Part shown: in pieces, positions 1 to 9,506 of the stretch
How positions within the stretch are numbered: the stretch's first letter is position 1
Layout of the letters: the number at the start of each line of letters is the position of its first letter
Source of the DNA: Vibrio salilacus
GTDB taxonomy: Bacteria > Pseudomonadota > Gammaproteobacteria > Enterobacterales > Vibrionaceae
Assembly: GCF_002811245.1 (NCBI RefSeq)
Contig: NZ_NIVQ01000008.1
Location: 1-64,000, forward strand
Length of the DNA stretch: 64,000 nt
Direction: 5' to 3'
The notes under the pieces: generated by a model
The model's input: the letters and a program-made list of their open reading frames with translations, nothing else
The model's database searches: none
Told to the model about the DNA's origin: nothing
Program-made: the position numbers and the translations under genes

Positions 1-436
1 CAGTTTTTAACTGTCCCAACACAAGTTTGTTTGATGATGCATAAGCACTGATCATGTGAATGGTGCTCGCTCTGTCTTCACGAGTGTAGGAGCCTCGAAG
101 TGTTTTGCCATCAATTGCAATAACTTGACCTTGGGTAAGAGTATGTATTGACGACATCCAGTTGATGAAGCACTCATGAAAAGACTCTGGTTCAATCGTC
201 GATATTATGCGAGCAATCGTGTCATCAACAGGAATGCCGTTCACAAAGAGGCCATTACGCTTGAACCAATCATGGTGTCCGAGAATGTATTCACGGATAT
301 CAAACCAACCTTTTGCGCCCGCTATCACCGCACATAATGAGCCAAAGAGGACTTCAAACAGGCAATAAGTCACTTTTGCACTTTGGCGTTGGTCAGTAAT
401 CGTTTGAAAATGTTCTTTAAAGTGGTCAATGTGCAT
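1..436 (-). CDS. ISAs1-family transposase, N-terminal 145 residues (partial)
   Basis: The frame is open from an ATG at 436 to the window edge, and translates to a protein beginning MHIDHFKEHF. It contains the ISAs1 hallmarks CLFEVLFGSLCAVIAGAKGW (about residues 26-45) and IDGKTLRGSY (about residues 117-126), where the first catalytic Asp of the DDE domain sits. The rest of the catalytic domain is outside the window. The visible part has no stop or frameshift, so the copy may be intact. It points away from the tor operon and has inserted just upstream of the TorR-box region. Confidence 0.85.
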   Translation of the reverse strand, partial: MHIDHFKEHFQTITDQRQSAKVTYCLFEVLFGSLCAVIAGAKGWFDIREYILGHHDWFKRNGLFVNGIPVDDTIARIISTIEPESFHECFINWMSSIHTLTQGQVIAIDGKTLRGSYTREDRASTIHMISAYASSNKLVLGQLKT

Positions 437-532
437 GGTGCTCTCCCGAAAAAGGGAGTATATGATCACAGCTAAATGTGATCGTCAAATCGATCGTTAT
501 TTTGATTAAAAAATGTTCACGATCTCACCCTG
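1..532 (-). mobile_element. ISAs1-family insertion sequence, 5' end of element (cut by window edge)
   Basis: The first half-kilobase holds the start of a transposase gene on the minus strand plus its upstream end. Reading outward from the gene, the sequence ends in CAGGG (minus strand, outermost base about 532), which is the way ISAs1-type ends usually begin. The flanking tor promoter DNA starts immediately after. The other end and any target duplication lie outside the window, so the boundary is an estimate. Confidence 0.55.
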
Positions 533-594
533 GTATTCGTGTCGGAAATAGGGCCAGTTTTTGGGTGTTTTTAGGCTTTTTATCGCTCTAAACC

Positions 595-614
595 CTGTTC
601 ATATTTGTTCATAA
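595..614 (+). promoter_or_regulatory. Two adjacent TorR-like boxes upstream of torECA
   Basis: CTGTTCATAT (595-604) matches the TorR decamer consensus of E. coli exactly and is followed directly by TTGTTCATAA (605-614). A weaker third copy, CTGTTCACTA, lies at 738-747, closer to torE. In E. coli several such boxes upstream of torC bind phosphorylated TorR when TMAO is present. The spacing here implies activation of torE-torC-torA by the same kind of regulator; torSTR genes are not in the window. Confidence 0.7.
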
Positions 615-816
615 ATAATGGCATGTTGACATATTGCAGCACGATTAAACACATCTCTGGTTGAGCTCAAAAAAGTGTGGAATAACAAGCTTCATAAGCG
701 ATGAATTAATTGAACCTTACTCTTAGTATGGTCTAATCTGTTCACTAGAGATTGTAAAAAATTCAGCTCATCTAATTGAGCTAACCAATAACACTAAATA
801 CAAAATAGGCAAATGT

Positions 817-996
817 ATGAGTGATGTTAACAAAACTGAGAGTAATGAAAAACGCTCTCTAGAGTGGAAGTCATTCTTCTTCATCGCGGTTGTTCTTTTT
901 CCGGTTTTAAGTGTGGCGTTCGTCGGCGGTTACGGATTCTTGGTGTGGATGCTCCAAATGTTTGTAATGGGACCTCCGGGCGCGCACGGCATGTAA
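817..996 (+). CDS. torE: TorE, small NapE-like membrane protein of the TMAO reductase operon
   Basis: A 59-residue ORF with a charged N-terminus (MSDVNKTESNEKRS), a single membrane helix at about residues 18-45 rich in Phe, Val and Gly, and the tail MGPPGAHGM. Size and the tail resemble the TorE/NapE family that precedes torC in Vibrio and Shewanella. Its biochemical role is not established; it is presumed to associate with the membrane cytochrome. It lies 52 bases upstream of torC in the same orientation. An ATG two bases earlier in another frame is not used. A longer out-of-frame ORF at 864-1052 overlaps it and is rejected. Confidence 0.82.
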   Translation: MSDVNKTESNEKRSLEWKSFFFIAVVLFPVLSVAFVGGYGFLVWMLQMFVMGPPGAHGM

Positions 997-1048
997 AAGT
1001 CCGTGAGCTCAACACTACATTTTTAAAAAGATTTGAAGAGAGCAAACC

Positions 1049-2233
1049 ATGAAATCAATGATTGTTAAACTGTGGCGCACAATGCGGCGTCCAGCTGTCC
1101 ACATCAGCCTAGGTGTGCTGACCATGGGCGGCTTTATTGCTGGGGTTATCTTCTGGGGTGGTTTTAACACCGCACTAGAAGCGACCAATACAGAAGAATT
1201 TTGTATTAGTTGTCACACCATGCGTGACAATGTTTACGTTGAACTACAAGAAACGGTTCACTGGAAAAACCATTCAGGGGTTCGTGCGACCTGTCCTGAT
1301 TGCCACGTACCACACAATTGGACCGACAAGATTGCACGTAAGATGCAGGCTTCCAAAGAAGTGTTTGCTCAGGTGTTTGGCAATTATGACGAACCCGGAG
1401 TATTTGAAGAGCGTCGTATCGAATTGGCCAAACATGAATGGGATCGTTTCTCTGCTAATAAGTCGTTAGAGTGTAAAAACTGTCACAATTACGATTCAAT
1501 GGACTTTGAACTTATGTCTCCGACAGCGCGCATTCAAATGAAGCAAGCGGCAGAGAAAGATCAAAGTTGTGTTGATTGTCACAAAGGCATCGCACACAAA
1601 CTGCCCGCAGGTATGGATAGCATCGGTGGCATTGTTGGCGACTTAGAAGCGCTTGCCTCGAATACTAATTATTCGGTTGGTCAATCATTGGTTAGTGTAC
1701 GTCACCTGCCGATTTACTTTGATGGGCAAGGTACGACAGAAGCGGGCTTGCTTAACCCTGCATCGACGGTAAAAGTGATTGAAGATAAAGGCGATTATGT
1801 CGCGATCGAAATTGATGGTTGGCGAAAGGCCAAAGGCTTTGGTCGCGTTATCCAAGAAGACTTTGGTATGAACATCGCGGTGGCCTCTTTGCTTAAAGAA
1901 GCTTCAATGGACGCCAAGGTGGTCAAAACGGGCGAGAAAAAAGTCGATGAACTGACAGGCCTGCCTTGGGAGAAAGTTTCAGCTAACGTTTGGCTTAAGA
2001 AAGAGTCGATGCTAAACGACATCACGCCAGTGTGGGAAAAATCCAAAGAAGCCTACAAAACCAACTGTTCGGTTTGTCATACCCAGCCAGCAGAAGAGCA
2101 CTTTGATGCCAATACTTGGCCAGGTATGTTCGACGGTATGCTTGCCTTCGTTAACCTAGATACAGACAGTGAAGCACTTATCTTGAAGTATTTGCAAAAA
2201 CACTCTTCAGATTATGTTGAAGGTCATCACTAA
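1049..2233 (+). CDS. torC: TorC, membrane-anchored pentahaem c-type cytochrome
   Basis: NapC/NirT-family quinol oxidase that passes electrons from menaquinol to periplasmic TorA. Residues about 17-38 form the N-terminal membrane anchor. Five CxxCH haem sites are visible: CISCH (52-56), CPDCH (82-86), CKNCH (142-146), CVDCH (174-178) and CSVCH (340-344). The first four make the NapC-like module; the fifth sits in the C-terminal domain that in E. coli TorC contacts TorA. Length (394 aa) fits the family (E. coli about 390). It lies between torE and torA, 24 bases before torA, and should be co-transcribed with them. Confidence 0.96.
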   Translation: MKSMIVKLWRTMRRPAVHISLGVLTMGGFIAGVIFWGGFNTALEATNTEEFCISCHTMRDNVYVELQETVHWKNHSGVRATCPDCHVPHNWTDKIARKMQASKEVFAQVFGNYDEPGVFEERRIELAKHEWDRFSANKSLECKNCHNYDSMDFELMSPTARIQMKQAAEKDQSCVDCHKGIAHKLPAGMDSIGGIVGDLEALASNTNYSVGQSLVSVRHLPIYFDGQGTTEAGLLNPASTVKVIEDKGDYVAIEIDGWRKAKGFGRVIQEDFGMNIAVASLLKEASMDAKVVKTGEKKVDELTGLPWEKVSANVWLKKESMLNDITPVWEKSKEAYKTNCSVCHTQPAEEHFDANTWPGMFDGMLAFVNLDTDSEALILKYLQKHSSDYVEGHH

Positions 2234-2257
2234 TAAGCGTCGGATGGAGTAATTTAA

Positions 2258-4720
2258 ATGGCTATTACACGAAGAAGTTTTCTCAAAGGCGTTGCAACAA
2301 CAAGTGCAGCGTCGGTCATTGGTCCGAGCTTATTAGTGTCTACTTCTGCCCATGCGGTAGAGAGCACTGGAACTTGGAAGGTATCTGGTTCTCACTGGGG
2401 GGCGTTCCGTGCTCATATTTACGCAGGTAAAGTTCAAGAGATCAAACCGTTAGAATTAGATAAAAACCCGACCGAGATGCTTAACGGCATCAAAGGTATT
2501 ATCTACAGCCCATCACGTGTTCGTTACCCTATGGTGCGCTTAGATTGGCTCAAAAAACACAAATACAGCGCAGAAACACGCGGTAATAACCGTTTCATTC
2601 GCGTCACTTGGGATGAAGCGTTAGATCTGTTTTATCGTGAACTCGAGCGAGTACAAAAAGATTACGGCCCTTGGGCACTGCACGCTGGACAAACTGGTTG
2701 GAACCAAACTGGCTCATTTAACAACTGTACGGCGCACATGCAGCGCGCTGTCGGTATGCATGGCAACTTTATTACTAAAGTGGGTGACTACTCAACCGGC
2801 GCAGGCCAAACCATTTTGCCATATGTGCTTGGTTCTACCGAAGTGTATGCGCAAGGCACCTCATGGTCTGAAATCTTGAAACATTCAGACAATATCGTGA
2901 TGTGGGCCAACGATCCGGTTAAAAACCTCCAAGTGGGGTGGAACTGTGAAACCCATGAGTCGTTTGCTTACCTTGAGCAGTTAAAAGAAAAAGTCGCTAA
3001 AGGTGAAATCAATGTCTTATCGATTGATCCTGTTAAAAATAAAACCCAGCGCTATCTCGACAATGACCACCTTTACATTAACCCACAAACCGATGTGGCA
3101 TTTATATTGGCGGTGGCTCATGTACTCTACAACGAAGACTTATACGATAAGCAATTTATCGATACTTACTGCCTAGGCTTTAACGAGTTCATCCAATATG
3201 TTCAGGGTGAAACCAAAGATAAAGTCGCGAAAACTCCAGAGTGGGCAGCGGAAATTTGTGGCGTAAAAGCTGATAAGATTCGTCAATTTGCTCGAATGCT
3301 GGTTAACGGCCGCACTCAAATCTTGATGGGATGGTGTATTCAGCGTCAAGAGCATGGTGAGCAGCCATACTGGGCCGCTGCGGTTGTCGCTGCGATGGTG
3401 GGTCAAATTGGTCTGCCTGGTGGTGGCATTTCATACGGTCACCACTATTCAAGTATTGGTGTGCCATCGACCGGTTTTGTCGGGCCTGGTGGCTTCCCAC
3501 GTAACCTAGACACGGGGATGAAGCCGAAATGGGACAACAACGATTTCAACGGTTATAGCCGCACGATTCCGGTCGCGCGCTGGATTGACTGCCTGTTAGA
3601 GCCGGGCAAAGAGATCCGTTACAATGGCGGTAAAGTGAAGCTTCCAGACTTCAAAATGATGGTGATTTCAGGTAACAACCCTTGGCACCACCACCAAGAC
3701 CGCAACCGTATGAAGCAAGCGTTCAAAAAACTGCAAACCGTAGTGACGATTGAGTTTGCGTGGACGGCATCCTGTCGCTTCTCAGACATCGTGCTACCAG
3801 CTTGTACTCAGTGGGAGCGTAACGATATCGACGTTTACGGTTCCTACTCAAGTAAAGGCTTGGTCGCCATGCATCGCTTGGTTGATCCACTGTTCCAATC
3901 GAAGCCGGATTTCCAAATCATGAGTGAGTTGACTCAGCGCTTTGGCCGTCGTGATGAATACACGCGCGGTATGAGTGAAATGGAGTGGATCGAAAGCCTC
4001 TATAACGATTGTCGTAAAGCGAATAGCGGTAAGTTCGATATGCCAGAGTTTGATGAGTTCTGGGACAAGAGCGTGCTTGATTTCGGTGAAGGTAAACCTT
4101 GGGTTCGCCACGCTGACTTCCGTCAAGATCCAGAAATTAACCCACTGGGCACTCCTTCTGGCTTTATCGAAATTACTTCACGTAAAATTGGCCGTTACGG
4201 CTATGAACACTGTCAAGAGCACCCAATGTGGTTTGAAAAAACCGAGCGTTCACACGGTGGCCCAGGTTCAGAGAAGCATCCGTTCTGGTTACAGTCATGT
4301 CACCCAGACAAGCGTCTTCACTCGCAAATGTGTGAAGCTGAAGCGTTCCGTGCGACCTACGCAGTACAAGGTCGAGAACCGGTTTACATCAACCCACTTG
4401 ATGCCAAAGATAAGGGCATCAAAGAGGGCGATTTAGTGCGTGTTTACAACGACCGTGGCCAATTGCTTGCGGGTGCAGTACTGAACGACAGCTACCCACG
4501 TGGCGTCATTCGGATTGAAGAGGGGGCTTGGTATGGCCCACTCAACGAGAAAGAAGGGGCGATTTGTACCTACGGCGATCCAAATACGCTAACGTTAGAT
4601 ATCGGCACGTCAGAGCTTGCACAGGCAACCTCTGCCAATACCTGTATCGTCAACTTTGAGAAATTCACCGGTAAGGTACCACCAGTGACCGCATTTGGTG
4701 GTCCAATCGAAGAGGCATAA
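2258..4720 (+). CDS. torA: TorA, periplasmic trimethylamine-N-oxide reductase
   Basis: Molybdopterin-guanine-dinucleotide enzyme reducing TMAO to trimethylamine as terminal acceptor of anaerobic respiration. The N-terminus carries a twin-arginine signal (RRSFLKG at residues 5-11, cleavage near AHA, 33). The motif GDYSTGAGQ contains Ser179, which aligns with the Mo-ligand Ser of DMSO and TMAO reductases, exactly 31 residues after Trp148 as in those enzymes. The C-terminal half carries the dinucleotide-binding motifs ([25 protein letters not shown]). At 820 aa it is close to the usual length. The dedicated chaperone gene torD does not follow, unlike E. coli torCAD, so it must be elsewhere. Confidence 0.95.
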   Translation: MAITRRSFLKGVATTSAASVIGPSLLVSTSAHAVESTGTWKVSGSHWGAFRAHIYAGKVQEIKPLELDKNPTEMLNGIKGIIYSPSRVRYPMVRLDWLKKHKYSAETRGNNRFIRVTWDEALDLFYRELERVQKDYGPWALHAGQTGWNQTGSFNNCTAHMQRAVGMHGNFITKVGDYSTGAGQTILPYVLGSTEVYAQGTSWSEILKHSDNIVMWANDPVKNLQVGWNCETHESFAYLEQLKEKVAKGEINVLSIDPVKNKTQRYLDNDHLYINPQTDVAFILAVAHVLYNEDLYDKQFIDTYCLGFNEFIQYVQGETKDKVAKTPEWAAEICGVKADKIRQFARMLVNGRTQILMGWCIQRQEHGEQPYWAAAVVAAMVGQIGLPGGGISYGHHYSSIGVPSTGFVGPGGFPRNLDTGMKPKWDNNDFNGYSRTIPVARWIDCLLEPGKEIRYNGGKVKLPDFKMMVISGNNPWHHHQDRNRMKQAFKKLQTVVTIEFAWTASCRFSDIVLPACTQWERNDIDVYGSYSSKGLVAMHRLVDPLFQSKPDFQIMSELTQRFGRRDEYTRGMSEMEWIESLYNDCRKANSGKFDMPEFDEFWDKSVLDFGEGKPWVRHADFRQDPEINPLGTPSGFIEITSRKIGRYGYEHCQEHPMWFEKTERSHGGPGSEKHPFWLQSCHPDKRLHSQMCEAEAFRATYAVQGREPVYINPLDAKDKGIKEGDLVRVYNDRGQLLAGAVLNDSYPRGVIRIEEGAWYGPLNEKEGAICTYGDPNTLTLDIGTSELAQATSANTCIVNFEKFTGKVPPVTAFGGPIEEA

Positions 4721-5126
4721 CTATTTTGTGACTGATGACATCATAAGCGATGCTCTGTCCATAGTCGGAATCCATAATAAACGGTGGCCACGGTATTTGT
4801 GCCACCTTTAATACTGGTATCATAAATGTGAACTCGGTAGTGTTCGTTTTTGTTGAGCAAATAGACAATACCAAGGGGTAATGCTCTAATTGACCAAAAC
4901 GCATACTAAAGAGTGTCATATGTCGCAAAATTATCGTTTATCCAACGAGCAGTGGGTTACGGTGAACAATCGCGACCTGGCATAACCCCATTGATGTTGG
5001 CCGATCCGACGCCAGTGCTAGAAGTGGCACTTGAGGCCGGTTTGTCCAGCCGTGCAATAATTACCTCGCTATAGTGGTCGAGCTAGATTAAGATCACTGG
5101 CCGTTTTAGCGATAATTAACAATCTC
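4721..5126. other. Intergenic region torA-ruvC, with weak hairpin and possible gene debris
   Basis: No intact gene is visible. An imperfect hairpin at about 4780-4809 (GGTGGC ... GCCACC followed by TTTA) may end the tor transcript. At 4921-4983 a short frame begins MSQNYRLSNEQWVTVNNR and stops; a second frame (4993-5073) reads MLADPTPVLEVALEAGLSSR, faintly like the helix-turn-helix of AraC-type regulators. These may be remnants of a lost gene. The ruvC promoter should lie near 5060-5126. Confidence 0.35.
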
Positions 5127-5648
5127 ATGTCCATCATCTTAGGTATCGACCCAGGTTCACGCATCACAGGCTATGGTGTGATTCGACAAACGGGTCGCCA
5201 TCTGCTTTATCTTGGCAGTGGCTGTATTCGTACTTCAGAAAAAGAGCTGCCAGGCCGACTTAAGCAAATCTACGCAGGAGTGTCTGAAATCATTACTCAG
5301 TTTCAGCCTGATGCCTTCGCTATTGAACAAGTTTTTATGGCGCGTAATGCAGACTCTGCCTTGAAATTAGGTCAAGCACGAGGCAGTGCTATCGTAGCGG
5401 CGGTCAATGCTGACTTACCCGTTTACGAATATGCGGCAAGGCTCGTTAAACAAGCGGTGGTCGGTAACGGTGGCGCTGATAAAGATCAGGTCCAACACAT
5501 GGTGCAAAATATGCTCAAGTTACCCGCTAAACCGCAAGCAGATGCCGCGGATGCGTTGGGCGTTGCAATTTGCCACGCCAATACCAACAAAACTCTCGTT
5601 GCACTTGCAGGTAAAGCGACCAAAGCGCGTCGCGGTCGATATCGCTAG
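5127..5648 (+). CDS. ruvC: RuvC, Holliday-junction resolvase
   Basis: Cuts four-way junctions after RuvAB branch migration in recombination repair. The 173-residue product equals the E. coli length and starts [19 protein letters not shown]. The four acidic catalytic residues are present: Asp8, Glu67, Asp139 and Asp142 (numbering includes Met), in GIDPGS, AIEQVF and QADAADALG. It precedes ruvAB by 158 bases; that gap contains a LexA box, suggesting ruvC and ruvAB are separately controlled. A tandem 22-bp duplication begins two bases after the stop codon. Confidence 0.97.
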   Translation: MSIILGIDPGSRITGYGVIRQTGRHLLYLGSGCIRTSEKELPGRLKQIYAGVSEIITQFQPDAFAIEQVFMARNADSALKLGQARGSAIVAAVNADLPVYEYAARLVKQAVVGNGGADKDQVQHMVQNMLKLPAKPQADAADALGVAICHANTNKTLVALAGKATKARRGRYR

Positions 5649-5650
5649 TT

Positions 5651-5694
5651 TCCCCTTGTGTCAGCATAGTTGTCCCCTTGTGTCAGCATAGTTG
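5651..5694. repeat. Perfect 22-bp tandem duplication after ruvC
   Basis: The 22-base unit starting TCCCCTTGTGTC occurs at 5651-5672 and again at 5673-5694 without mismatch, followed by a diverging partial third start (TCGCCTTGTG). It sits two bases downstream of the ruvC stop. Similar-sized duplications occur after bsrV and at the end of xthA. Confidence 0.95.
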
Positions 5695-5742
5695 TCGCCT
5701 TGTGCGATTCGCTCACGCCTTTTTGATCCTCGCTTAATAAAG

Positions 5743-5762
5743 AACTGGATGTCTATCCAGTT
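5743..5762. promoter_or_regulatory. LexA (SOS) box upstream of ruvAB
   Basis: AACTGGATGTCTATCCAGTT is a perfect palindrome apart from its centre and is nearly the same as the known E. coli ruvA LexA operator, whose core is CTGGATATCTATCCAG. It lies 45 bases upstream of the ruvA GTG. It is embedded in a longer 15-bp inverted repeat (5736-5750 / 5755-5769). This implies DNA-damage induction of ruvAB but not necessarily ruvC. Confidence 0.75.
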
Positions 5763-5806
5763 CTTTATTATCCTGTCGCAAATCCATTTTTCCAAGAGTA
5801 ATCACC

Positions 5807-6424
5807 GTGATTGGACGTCTACGCGGCATTCTAATTGAAAAACAACCTCCCCAACTGCTTATTGAAGTGAATGGTATTGGCTATGAAGTCCAGATGCCGA
5901 TGAGCTGCTTTTATGAACTGCCAAATGTCGGTGAAGAAGCGATCATCTATACTCATTTTGTTGTTCGAGAGGATGCTCAATTGTTGTATGGTTTTAACCA
6001 TGTTAAAGAGCGTGCGTTGTTTCGCGAAGTGATTAAAGCTAATGGCGTTGGCCCTAAATTGGGCTTAGGCATTCTATCGGGCATGACGGCCAGCCAGTTT
6101 GTGGCTTCAGTAGAGCGTGAAGATGTGTCGACTTTAGTCAAATTACCTGGCGTTGGTAAAAAGACCGCCGAACGGTTAGTGGTGGAGATGAAAGACCGTC
6201 TCAAAGGTTGGGGGGCTGGCGATCTGTTTACACCGTTTACTGATGCCGCTGAGACGGACAGTTCGCCTCAATTAGCTCAGTCAAGTGCTGAGGAAGAAGC
6301 GGTAAGTGCACTACTGGCATTAGGCTACAAGCCGACACAAGCATCTAAAGTTGTCTCTCAGGTAATGAAAGCGAATATGAGCAGTGAGCAGCTTATCCGA
6401 GAAGCGCTTAAGTCGATGGTATAG
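5807..6424 (+). CDS. ruvA: RuvA, Holliday-junction binding subunit
   Basis: Forms the tetramer that holds the junction and loads RuvB rings. The 205-residue protein begins [21 protein letters not shown] (OB-fold domain, about 1-63), has two helix-hairpin-helix motifs (LGIL and the clear [18 protein letters not shown] near 111-128), and a C-terminal domain III (about 155-205) after an acidic linker. Translation starts at GTG 5807; the next in-frame start would remove the OB fold. It is 11 bases upstream of ruvB, so the two form one SOS-controlled unit. Confidence 0.96.
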   Translation: MIGRLRGILIEKQPPQLLIEVNGIGYEVQMPMSCFYELPNVGEEAIIYTHFVVREDAQLLYGFNHVKERALFREVIKANGVGPKLGLGILSGMTASQFVASVEREDVSTLVKLPGVGKKTAERLVVEMKDRLKGWGAGDLFTPFTDAAETDSSPQLAQSSAEEEAVSALLALGYKPTQASKVVSQVMKANMSSEQLIREALKSMV

Positions 6425-6435
6425 AGGCATAAACT

Positions 6436-7440
6436 ATGATTGAAGCGGATCGCCTGATCGCACCTGACAATAGTGTCTACCGAGAAGAAGACATTATTGA
6501 TAGAGCCATACGGCCGAAAAAACTTGAAGACTATAAAGGGCAAGATCATGTACGCAGCCAAATGGAAATCTTTATCAAGGCTGCGCAACTAAGAAGTGAA
6601 GCATTGGATCATTTACTCATTTTTGGCCCACCGGGTTTGGGAAAAACCACATTAGCCAACATCGTCGCCAACGAAATGGAAGTGAATATCCGCACTACAT
6701 CAGGGCCGGTATTAGAAAAAGCGGGCGATCTTGCTGCGCTGTTGACCAATCTCGAAGAAAACGATGTGCTATTTATTGATGAGATTCACCGCCTGAGTCC
6801 AGTGGTTGAAGAAGTACTTTATCCTGCGATGGAAGACTATCAATTGGATATTATGATCGGGGAAGGGCCCGCTGCTCGCTCAATTAAAATCGACTTACCT
6901 CCGTTTACACTGATTGGTGCGACAACAAGAGCGGGCTCGTTAACTTCACCATTGCGTGACCGTTTTGGTATTACTCAGCGTCTTGAGTATTACAATATCC
7001 CTGACTTGCAAAACATTGTGCAACGCAGCGCTGATTGTTTAGGGTTGTCGATGGAAGCAGAAGGGGCCTTAGAGGTGGCACGACGTGCTCGTGGCACTCC
7101 ACGTATTGCGAACCGATTATTACGTCGAGTTCGTGACTACGCTGAAGTGAAAGGTAACGGGCATATATGTCTCGATATGGCTGACAAAGCGCTTAACATG
7201 CTTGATGTTGATGCCAAAGGTTTCGATTACATGGATAGAAAGCTTTTGTTAGCGATTATGGAGAAGTTTGGAGGTGGTCCCGTAGGGCTTGATAACATGG
7301 CAGCGGCGATCGGTGAGGAGAAAGACACCATAGAGGATGTACTCGAACCTTATCTTATTCAACAAGGGTATTTGCAAAGAACGCCAAGAGGACGAGTTGC
7401 AACTGACCGTGCCTATCTTCATTTCGGAATTGAAAAATAA
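6436..7440 (+). CDS. ruvB: RuvB, Holliday-junction branch-migration motor ATPase
   Basis: AAA+ hexameric motor pulling DNA through the RuvA-junction complex. The 334-residue product shows Walker [10 protein letters not shown] (about 64-72), Walker [10 protein letters not shown] (about 113-121), sensor 1 GATTRAGSL and the C-terminal winged-helix domain with [11 protein letters not shown]. The RuvB signature beginning [15 protein letters not shown] is at the N-terminus. It follows ruvA closely and ends just before a rho-independent terminator. Confidence 0.97.
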   Translation: MIEADRLIAPDNSVYREEDIIDRAIRPKKLEDYKGQDHVRSQMEIFIKAAQLRSEALDHLLIFGPPGLGKTTLANIVANEMEVNIRTTSGPVLEKAGDLAALLTNLEENDVLFIDEIHRLSPVVEEVLYPAMEDYQLDIMIGEGPAARSIKIDLPPFTLIGATTRAGSLTSPLRDRFGITQRLEYYNIPDLQNIVQRSADCLGLSMEAEGALEVARRARGTPRIANRLLRRVRDYAEVKGNGHICLDMADKALNMLDVDAKGFDYMDRKLLLAIMEKFGGGPVGLDNMAAAIGEEKDTIEDVLEPYLIQQGYLQRTPRGRVATDRAYLHFGIEK

Positions 7441-7449
7441 GTTTCCACT

Positions 7450-7475
7450 AGCCAGCAGTCACATGCTGGCTTTTC
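7450..7475 (+). terminator. Rho-independent terminator after ruvB
   Basis: AGCCAGCA (7450-7457), loop GTCACA, TGCTGGCT (7464-7471) and a T run. The stem is a perfect 8 bp and begins ten bases after the ruvB stop. Confidence 0.8.
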
Positions 7476-7621
7476 AATTTAGTGATCATGTTCACATTAA
7501 TAAAACTTCCTTGGCAGTAGATACGTAGCACAATTGAATGAGTTGTTAACCGCTTGTTTTGCATAAATAGTGATTATCATCTTTGCAATAACCGGTTTGC
7601 AACAAAATATAATGCAATCCA

Positions 7622-7635
7622 TTGATGCAGATCAA
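7622..7635. promoter_or_regulatory. FNR-type box, distal, cyd promoter region
   Basis: TTGATGCAGATCAA matches TTGAT-N4-ATCAA exactly. It lies about 270 bases upstream of the cydA start in the otherwise gene-free 458-base ruvB-cydA interval. In E. coli, FNR and ArcA control cydAB with oxygen level; a similar role is inferred here. Confidence 0.6.
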
Positions 7636-7671
7636 TATGATGGTTTTATGGCCAGGTTTGGCGCACGGAAT

Positions 7672-7685
7672 TTGATTTAAATCAA
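7672..7685. promoter_or_regulatory. FNR-type box, proximal, cyd promoter region
   Basis: TTGATTTAAATCAA is a second perfect FNR palindrome, centre-to-centre 50 bases from the first. The spacing is close to five helical turns, so two dimers would sit on the same face of the DNA. Confidence 0.65.
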
Positions 7686-7898
7686 AGCGCAATCAGGCTA
7701 TAAACCTTTTGAAACAATCATTTTTTAGCAGTAGTATTAGGGCTAGCTGTATTAGCTATCGCTTAACAATTAACTAACCATCACAGTACATTTTTGCAAC
7801 AAGAAGCCGATGTTTGGTAACAGTGTTCGAGTTTGATTAACTCTGACTCACAATGCAATAATGTGGAAAGTGTCTTCAGCCGACACATAGGAGTAAAC

Positions 7899-9491
7899 AT
7901 GATTGACGTAGACGTAGTTGATCTGTCGCGGTTGCAATTTGCACTGACAGCGATGTATCACTTCCTCTTCGTACCTTTGACTCTAGGTATGGCATTCCTA
8001 CTTGCCATCATGGAATCTTTGTACGTAATGACGGACAAGCAAATCTACAAGGACATGACCAAGTTCTGGGGTAAGCTTTTTGGTATTAACTTCGCATTAG
8101 GTGTGGCCACGGGCCTTACCATGGAATTCCAGTTTGGTACTAACTGGTCCTATTATTCACACTATGTTGGTGATATTTTTGGTGCACCACTGGCGATTGA
8201 AGCACTGGTCGCATTCTTTTTAGAATCCACTTTTGTCGGTTTATTCTTCTTTGGCTGGGATCGCTTATCAAAACGTCAACACTTAGTTGTCACTTGGTTA
8301 GTCGCATTAGGTTCTAACTTCTCTGCACTTTGGATTCTTGTTGCTAACGGTTGGATGCAAAACCCTGTAGGGGCAGAATTCAACTTTGAAACCATGCGTA
8401 TGGAAATGGTCAGCTTTTCTGAAGTTGTACTTAACCCAGTTGCTCAGGTTAAGTTTGTTCATACAGTAGCTTCCGGCTACACCACTGGCGCGATGTTTAT
8501 TCTTGGCATCAGCTCTTACTACCTACTCAAAGGCCGTGATGTTGCTTTCGCTCGTCGTTCATTTGCTATTGCTGCCTCGTTTGGTATGGCTGCCATTTTA
8601 TCGGTTATCGTGCTAGGTGATGAGTCTGGTTACGAGCTAGGTGACGTTCAAAAAGTCAAACTTGCGGCAGTAGAAGCCGAATGGCACACCGAGCCTGCGC
8701 CTGCTGCCTTCACACTGTTTGGTGTTCCAAACCAAGATGAGATGCACACAGATTTCGCGATCAAGATCCCTTACGTTATGGGTATTATTGCAACGCGTTC
8801 ATTTGACAAGCAAGTCACAGGCCTTCATGACTTACGTGACGAACACGTAGAGCGTATTCGTACCGGTATATACGCTTATGAACTGCTCGAAAAACTGCGT
8901 GCTGGTGACAAATCAGCAGAAAACCAAGCGGCGTTTGATGAAGTAAAAGGTGATTTAGGTTACGGACTGCTGCTTAAACGTTACACCGAACAAGTCGTCG
9001 ATGCGACGGAAGAACAAATCCAAGCCGCCGCGGATGATTCAATTCCAACCGTGTGGCCACTGTTCTTCTCGTTCCGTATTATGGTGGCTTGTGGTTTCAT
9101 CATGCTGTTTGTTTTCGGCGCCGCGTTTATTCAAACATGTCGCCAAAAGATCGAACAAAAACGTTGGATTCTTAAAGCGGCACTATTTAGCATTCCATTG
9201 CCTTGGATTGCGATTGAAGCTGGTTGGTTCGTTGCAGAATTTGGTCGTCAACCTTGGGCTGTTGGTGAAATCTTACCAACCCATGTGGCTGCTTCTGCAC
9301 TGACTATCACTGAGCTGTGGACGTCACTATTTGCCATTCTAGCGCTGTATACCGTGTTCTTGATTGCAGAAGTTTACCTCATGGTGAAGTTTTCGCGCAA
9401 AGGACCAAGTAGCCTGAAAACAGGGCGCTACCACTTCGAACAGAATATCGACACTGTTGAAGATAAAGTTAGCCGTCAAGTAGAAGCATAA
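7899..9491 (+). CDS. cydA: CydA, cytochrome bd ubiquinol oxidase subunit I
   Basis: Haem-bearing subunit of the high-affinity quinol oxidase used at low oxygen. I chose ATG 7899, preceded by TAGGAG at the right distance; the longer open frame from 7833 has no ribosome site and adds 22 residues not seen in the family. The resulting 530 residues match E. coli CydA (522). His21 in [16 protein letters not shown] corresponds to the haem b595 ligand His19. The periplasmic Q-loop (about 230-400) and [14 protein letters not shown] are present, with many membrane helices. It heads cydA-cydB-cydX-ybgE. Confidence 0.96.
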   Translation: MIDVDVVDLSRLQFALTAMYHFLFVPLTLGMAFLLAIMESLYVMTDKQIYKDMTKFWGKLFGINFALGVATGLTMEFQFGTNWSYYSHYVGDIFGAPLAIEALVAFFLESTFVGLFFFGWDRLSKRQHLVVTWLVALGSNFSALWILVANGWMQNPVGAEFNFETMRMEMVSFSEVVLNPVAQVKFVHTVASGYTTGAMFILGISSYYLLKGRDVAFARRSFAIAASFGMAAILSVIVLGDESGYELGDVQKVKLAAVEAEWHTEPAPAAFTLFGVPNQDEMHTDFAIKIPYVMGIIATRSFDKQVTGLHDLRDEHVERIRTGIYAYELLEKLRAGDKSAENQAAFDEVKGDLGYGLLLKRYTEQVVDATEEQIQAAADDSIPTVWPLFFSFRIMVACGFIMLFVFGAAFIQTCRQKIEQKRWILKAALFSIPLPWIAIEAGWFVAEFGRQPWAVGEILPTHVAASALTITELWTSLFAILALYTVFLIAEVYLMVKFSRKGPSSLKTGRYHFEQNIDTVEDKVSRQVEA

Positions 9492-9506
9492 GGCAAGGAG
9501 AGAACA

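Noticed and set aside
864..1052. 62-codon plus-strand frame between torE and torC
   Set aside because: Overlaps torE out of frame and runs into torC; torE explains the region.
5736..5769. Hairpin before ruvA read as a simple terminator
   Set aside because: No T run follows and its core is the known ruvA LexA operator sequence; called as an SOS box instead.
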